This document shows positions 58,601-64,000 of a DNA stretch of 64,000 bases, piece by piece. The DNA lies in contig NC_084927.1 in the NCBI RefSeq assembly GCF_958298935.1, positions 18,174,001 to 18,238,000 of the forward strand, read 5' to 3'. The DNA is from Phragmites australis (Eukaryota > Streptophyta > Magnoliopsida > Poales > Poaceae). Position 1 is the first letter of the stretch. Each line of letters starts with the position of its first letter. The translations under genes and the position numbers were made by a program. The notes beneath the pieces were generated by a model, which was not told where the DNA came from, did not search any database, and worked only from the letters and a program-made list of their open reading frames with translations.

Positions 58601-60174
58601 AAAAAAAAAAATCAACGGCACCAGCAACTCATCAAATATTGCTTTTCTAGCTAGCAACCTGGTCCGAGTGATTAAAGATTTAAGGTTGGTCCAGGTTCAT
58701 ATATCATTCAAGTACTATTTGCTATAAATACATCAATTGACTCTTAGAATATATTATAATAGATGGTTAGATCTGCAACGCGACGTACGGCCACGGTTAT
58801 ACAACACAATTGAGTAATTTATTTATAACTAACGCTATGGATAGGGCAAAATATTGAAACGTACAGGACAGGACAGCACAAGATTCCCTTGATTGTCGTC
58901 ATGGACTTTATTTATTTACTCGGATGGCAATGGGCTCGATCTGTTCCCAATAACCCATGAGAAATTATCTTATTAGAAAATAAGTATAGAAAAATTCAAT
59001 TCCCGCGAACTTATATAAGTGTGTTTCCCGTCTTTCGCTATATCCCTAATATCACATATATACATATTTTTTAAGTATATAATGTATAAACATCATATTA
59101 TATAGAGAAAATAATAAATTACTCTTATATTTTTTATCTAACCGAAGATATTTAACTCATCTTATATTAATTATCATCGTATGCATCAATAAATTACTTA
59201 TTTATACTACATATATATTATTAATATATAAAAATAATCAACTATGATACAATTTTACATATCATTGGAGATTTGATCCTCGAAAAATTCCTTATCAGGA
59301 TGAAGATGAAAAAAAAACTTCCTTGGCAAACATCATTTTTAGCTATTCTAGCATTTAACTAGGTCAGTGTGGTCAAAGTAGGAGAACCTTAACCTAGTGA
59401 AACCTACTGGTTACCGACCAAACCACTAGTCTTCAACATTGATCACTTCAACCATTTTATTCCTTGGCACCACCTATATATGCTACTCCACTTTTTAAGG
59501 TAACTCTGTCATATAGCTTACTACAGTCTTTCGCAAAAATTAAAAAATATAGCTCACCACAGTAGTTTGTTGATTACGACATGTCCTATCGAGGGTTGGC
59601 GAAGTTTGGAACATGGAAACTTCTTTCTTTTGTGTTCGTGTAGGAAGTGAAATATCTTTTAATCGGGATATTTTAAGTGCGAAATGAAGGTCACCAGAGA
59701 TGCTAACTACATGCTTAACACAAGGTAGATAATTCCATTCTACTAGGAGTTTATTCGACCCATTAATTCTTCAGTCTCCCGCACTGTATGAAATCATATG
59801 AAACAGTCACAGCATCCTCAATGTAAAATTTGACTAGTGGATGAAGGAGATTGCGTCAAGTTCACAGTGCTGATCCAACTCTAGTAAATCTAGACAGGAA
59901 TTAAGTGCGTGGATATATAGGAACTAGTTAGTTTCGTGTCGTGCACTGTTATGGGAATTACCGATTCCACACATGTATTATTTTGATTCTACATGTGTAT
60001 GGTGGAATCCTGATCGCAACATAGTGAATGATACTTGTAATGGTAAGTGTAAGAACGGTTCATCTCTTGTTATTATACCAATTAGGTGAGAGTATTTATA
60101 GCTATACTTAACCACTCTTATAATCATTACATTTATACCTCTTATCCACATGAATGCTACTTCTAGCACAAGGA
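55621..60174. other. Long intergenic stretch
   Basis: No gene recognised. 57520-57850 has repeated 'AAACTACA' / 'GTTTTGTGA' type tracts like AT-rich MITE sequence. 58990-59260 is very AT-rich. 58467-58491 is a short (TA)n(CA)n run. Short open frames throughout lack domains. Confidence 0.4.
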
Positions 60175-60790
60175 AATATCACCGGATATTCCTAGGGCAT
60201 TACAGTTATTGTACGTCTACGATGTTCCATTCTATCTAATTCTGACACGTGTCCTAATGGGCCCGCATTGAGCTCTCGCTTCGGGGCTATCAGTGAGCTC
60301 CCTCCAGTCGTCTTCTGGATATGTTCTGGTTAACACATATTCTCCTTCTTGGACTAGCCTTCACTCTCTTATCCAAGGTCCTTGCACCACTTCCCTTCGT
60401 CCTCAAGGTTTCGTTGTACCCTTTGTCCTTTGGGCTTCGTCCTTTGGACTCCGCTGCCACTTGCGCCCTTGGGTCCTTGTGCTTGGGCTTCTCCCTTTGG
60501 GGTTCGCTGCTATTGTACATCCTTAGGCTTAACTCTACAGAGCATAAAGGAAAACATCTTTGTCTTAGCATTAGCTTTGCTACTTTGCCTTTGGGATTGA
60601 CTGTTATGGTCGAAGTCAACGAACGGGGGCCACCGTGGTACCATTCCCCATCAGTGGCCCTTTTGCAGTTTTGGTCCTGACTTTGGGGGGGCCAAAGACG
60701 AAAATCTTTAGACACTAGGGTGGTACCCTTCTCAGTCCCCTTTCGATCGGCCGAAGTCAATCCCCCAAAACGGCAAAGATAATTTGTGTT
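60175..60790. other. GC-richer segment, possibly LTR-derived
   Basis: An open stretch on the minus strand (60760-60290) and GGGGGGCC-type tracts, but no domain. Composition and position suggest old retroelement sequence; not proven. Confidence 0.3.
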
Positions 60791-60803
60791 TCAGATGAAA
60801 AAT

Positions 60804-60864
60804 GCATACATACATACATACATACATACGTACGTACGTACATACATACGCACGTACATACATA

Positions 60865-60928
<64 letters not shown>
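60804..60928. repeat. Compound microsatellite (CATA/CGTA)n(CA)n
   Basis: Tetranucleotide CATA and CGTA units (60804-60867) followed by about 30 CA dinucleotides (60868-60928). Confidence 0.97.
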
Positions 60929-60929
<1 letters not shown>

Positions 60930-61102
60930 CTATGGCACACCATTCCGCCATCATGCAGTGAGTAAAAAATACACCCTTCGCACAACAACTTAACTATGTG
61001 GTCATCAGTTGGTATTGCCAAAATATGTCCTTCGCATGACCTATGCAAGATAGCTATGCATGATATGTATACTAAACTACCATCCCCTTGTCACGAGCTG
61101 CC

Positions 61103-62108
61103 CTACTTTAGGCTTGGCACAAACCAAGTGCCTAATGCCCACTGAGATGCTGCATGAATGGTCTTGATGATTTCTGGGACATTCGTTGCGATGTCCCATC
61201 CCAAGACGCAGTACTCGGCCCCGCTGTGGTGATCGAGCTAGCCGAGGAAGTAGATGCAGTCCTTGCGAAGGCCTACGAGGTCTCTATCTCTTGAGAGGAT
61301 GTACCATGTGTCATCCCAGCTCTGCAATACGATCTTCCCGTGAAGCTCCAAGGTCTGATGCTAGCCTACATGGCTTGCCAAGTTCTAATACCTATCATTA
61401 AGCATGCTTTGGTCTATGAAGCTATGAGGTGCTCGTGGAGGTGGGACCCAGCGAGTAATCTCGGTTGGTGGAACCCATGACTTGTCTCTTCAGAGGAGGA
61501 GCACATGGCCCCCTGCTTGGATGATTTGCACAGCTCCCCCCCTTCGTGCCATATGTTCACCTATAGGTCCTCCACTAGCTGTGAGACCCAGCTTTCTGCA
61601 CTACCAATCTGCCACCATGATGCTTCCTCGAAGCATTCTCCCATCATCAGGTAGTGGTTGCGATATACATAGATGGCTCCCAGTTTAACTCCCAGCTTCA
61701 GGTGCATGAAGAAACCCTTTGGGGACCGGTACCGAGCCCATTCCAGGAGCTATGGTAGTGTGAAGGTTTCTCGTGTCAGCGGGTTTGTGATCTTTGTGGA
61801 GTATTCATGGTAGTCGAGCCCTATGAGGTAGCTTCCCTCAAAAGTCCGGACCCTTGTCTTGCGCCCCTCAAACTCTAGGATGTGTATGGCGAGAAGTCTT
61901 TCCTCCACCAGCAAGTAGAAGGAGACCTCACCTGACTCGTGGACTTCATCACTTGGGAGCACCCAAGGGGCAAACTACGAATGTTCTTCGTGACAGATGT
62001 TGGCGCTCCATCGGGTGCAGACTTCCCTAAAGGACATGAAGTCCCTTGGCTCGTCGAAGCAAACAACGATGGCTCGAAGGCGAGCCATGGGAGTTTCACC
62101 CAATCCAT
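61103..62108 (-). pseudogene. F-box protein of the DUF295 type
   Basis: F-box proteins link targets to SCF ubiquitin ligases; DUF295 members form a very large grass family. ATG 62108 opens MDWVKLP, the F-box start. After a frame change come EPRDFMSFREVCTRWSAN and PWVLPSDEV (about 62050-61955). The DUF295 domain follows: SFYLLVEERLLAIHI, FEGSYLIGLDYHEYS and ITNPLTRETFTLP (stop near 61752). Toward 61200 the typical late DUF295 block appears as RKDCIYFLG and CVLGWDIATN, ending at a stop at 61103. At least three frame changes and several stops make it a pseudogene. TATAAATA sits about 110 bp upstream. Confidence 0.75.
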
Positions 62109-62216
62109 GACTACCTTCAGTGAGACTTGGCTGATTTGAATGCAGCTGGCTTAAGGGCGAAACAGGAAAGCCTAGCGATTGTGAATGTTATGGGAGAGTT
62201 ACATCGGCGAGTTCCA

Positions 62217-62224
62217 TATTTATA
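62217..62224 (-). promoter_or_regulatory. TATA box of F-box pseudogene
   Basis: TATAAATA on minus, about 110 bp before ATG 62108. Confidence 0.55.
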
Positions 62225-62556
62225 GATGGTGGATTAGGCCAGCTTTAGAAGGAGGATAGTCGCATGTCGTTTGGAGTTAAGTGGCGACGGTTGCGGTTCC
62301 TGATGAAATCTTAGATGTCATAGTCCCTCCGCCGCATGGAATTATGGTGTCGTATGGCTATATGAGAGGTTCCTAGGCACCATGTGGGTCCCCTATTTTT
62401 TGTGATGTATCCCTCCCGCATCCCACAATTTTTTACCACGCAAATGTGAAACTGGCATTGTGAGGCCCGTGCGGCTGAACATGTGTCACTTAAGCATTCG
62501 TCCTACGTGTGGTGATGTGCTCTGGTTTTTTTGTGGTATAGTTTAGGTGTGGGTGT

Positions 62557-62564
62557 ATATATAT
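62557..62564 (+). promoter_or_regulatory. TATA box of retroelement-associated ORF
   Basis: GTATATATATGG lies about 165 bp before ATG 62726, a spacing close to that of the antisense gene of the gypsy element. Confidence 0.5.
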
Positions 62565-62725
62565 GGACGACCCCCCTTGTAGTAACTCCTTCCTTGCTCC
62601 CGATGCTAGTTCTTTTCTCATGTTACACACCTCTTGTCTTTGCCAGTCTTTCTGGGCTGTCCTCGACCCTTTGGGTGGCTGGCCCTTCGCTCTGCTCTGG
62701 GTTTTGTTTCTTCTCCTTTGGCGAG

Positions 62726-64000
62726 ATGACAAAGCTCTCACTCCAACGCACCAGTGATAAGGCTCCTTCGACCCCGTACTTGATGCCCAGCCGGTGCACC
62801 AAAGAGCACATCAAGTGCCTGGTGGAAAAGTGTTGGGTTCACAAAGCTAGCGAAGCCTGGGTGCGTTCTCTCAAGGAGTCGATCCCTCAACCACGCGAGG
62901 ATAAGGTCATCATCTTCCTCAAATTCTTTTATGCTGGCCTTCGGCTCCCCTAGATTTCTCTGCTGGCTGATGTACTAAGCCATTACAAACTGCAGATCTA
63001 GGGACTGACCTCGAACACCATCGTTCTCCTTTCTGTTTTTGCATGGGCCTAGCTATCTCAAGGTTAGAAACCCAATGCTGCGTCCTTTGTGTATTTGCAT
63101 TATGCGCATTGCTAGCTAAATAAGGTGCAGGTGAATGGGGAGGAGTGCATCTCTTTGTACAATAGTGTCTCATTTGTTTACCTTGCGGGGGTCGAGGTGC
63201 CCGCGAAGGCCCAATGGAACCAATGGAGCAATGATTGGACTAAGTTTTGGTTCTACCATTGGTTTCCTAAAGGGTTGAAGATGTTCTCCGGCGCCAAAGA
63301 AATTCTCTTCCGAAGAAGGCTAACTATGGACTTCACGAATATTATTCGAATGAGGATTCAAACCATCACGCTGATTTCCTAACACCTCAGCATCCGCGAC
63401 CTTGTCGAAGAGTACTATGCAGCTAGAGCTAGTCCACTCTCCTTCAGCTGGAAATTTGACAAACCGCCTTCGAAATTCTCAAGCATGCTCCAGTATTTCA
63501 GGATTCATCTCAAAGGAGTGCCGGGTAAACCCAGATATGCCCTGTTCAATATTGCTTTTGGTGAATTATTTGAAGTGTTTATTATTTTGTTCAGAGTTTT
63601 TTGAGGAGGTTGAGGCGGAAGCGGAGGTTCAACTCAAGCCATATACATGCTCCAAGCATCAAGAGTTAACAACGAGGGTGAAGGAGGCGTGGCTCAACCA
63701 CATTACGGAACATCGGGGTTTGTCCTACGAGCCTCATCATTCGCCTCCAGAGGTCACATGAAGGCGGAAAGCAATAGAGGCGGTCGACGATGATGTTTCC
63801 GCTTTTGCAGCTGCTTAAAATGTTTCCCACCACAGTGCTAGAGCTCCTACCGGACCATAATGTAAGAAGCGGCAGGTTACATCGGCCATCAAAAGACGTG
63901 TTGAAAACCATGGCATGCTGGCGAAGCCCGTCGATGGTAGCGATGTGGCGACCACTTCATCTGCCCTTAAGGCCTTGGTGAACTCTCCCATTTAGGCGAT
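62726..64000 (+). pseudogene. PF04195-like retroelement ORF, runs off window
   Basis: Same family as the antisense gene at 13892-16805. From ATG 62726 (MTKLSLQRTSDKAPSTP) the domain reads VIIFLKFFYAGLRLP, then LLADVLSHYKLQI, LTSNTIVLLSVFAWA and, after several stops, WNQWSNDWTKFWFYHWFP (~63210-63275). The later part (63780-64000) is Lys/Arg-rich and still traceable. At least five in-frame stops occur (62951, 62996, and others before 63125). By analogy it is the antisense ORF of another Tat-type element whose gag-pol would lie on the minus strand beyond the window. Its identity as a captured single gene cannot be excluded. Confidence 0.62.

Noticed and set aside
60290..60760. 156-codon minus-strand frame
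   Set aside because: Basic, low-complexity product without a domain, in sequence that looks retroelement-derived.
60732..61048. Cys-Val repeat frames (VCVCVC)
   Set aside because: Translation of the CA microsatellite; not a protein.

Overview
The window is nuclear DNA from a grass, probably a panicoid cereal or relative. The main evidence is nested Ty1-copia and Ty3-gypsy retrotransposons, several kinds of short inverted-repeat transposons, and a few decayed plant genes with canonical GT-AG introns. I cannot name the species. Almost every coding region is broken by stops or frameshifts. The only reading frame that looks intact is the partial defensin at the left edge.

Layout. 1-440 is the last exon of a plant defensin gene with its poly(A) signal. 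731-1291 holds two Stowaway-like MITEs separated by a duplicated 41-bp flank. 2063-25958 is one old minus-strand copia element with Sirevirus-like features. It is interrupted by a 12.7-kb plus-strand gypsy element of the Tat type (6080-18780), which carries a second RNase H and an antisense gene, and by a solo LTR (20524-21838). 25959-28232 is a decayed Mutator-like (MULE) transposase. It faces a GRF zinc-finger gene (28450-32122, minus) that is split by a 3-kb solo LTR. 32858-45722 is bounded by a pair of roughly 220-bp inverted repeats. It contains U3 fragments of the same 3-kb LTR family and a second, plus-strand copia element (35528-45503) that has lost most of its reverse transcriptase and has an extra ORF in the env-like position.

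The right part is less dense. 46005-47196 is a hAT-like element inserted 40 bp upstream of the start codon of an RsgA/YjeQ-type ribosome-assembly GTPase gene (47245-52224, five exons). A second hAT-like element with a perfect 8-bp target duplication lies in its first intron. The GTPase has three frameshifts and a substituted P-loop glycine, so it looks like a pseudogene. Downstream are two copies of one MITE, an inverted-repeat element that may carry a captured gene fragment, and a heavily C-to-T-decayed piece of plastid 16S rRNA. After a long unrecognised stretch come a (CA)n microsatellite, a DUF295-type F-box pseudogene (minus), and a divergent retroelement-associated ORF that runs off the window. 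That ORF belongs to the same family as the antisense gene of the 6-18 kb gypsy element.

The genes do not form a pathway. The window is best read as two or three host loci (defensin, RsgA GTPase, F-box) buried in layers of transposons, and the order of several insertions can be read from the nesting.
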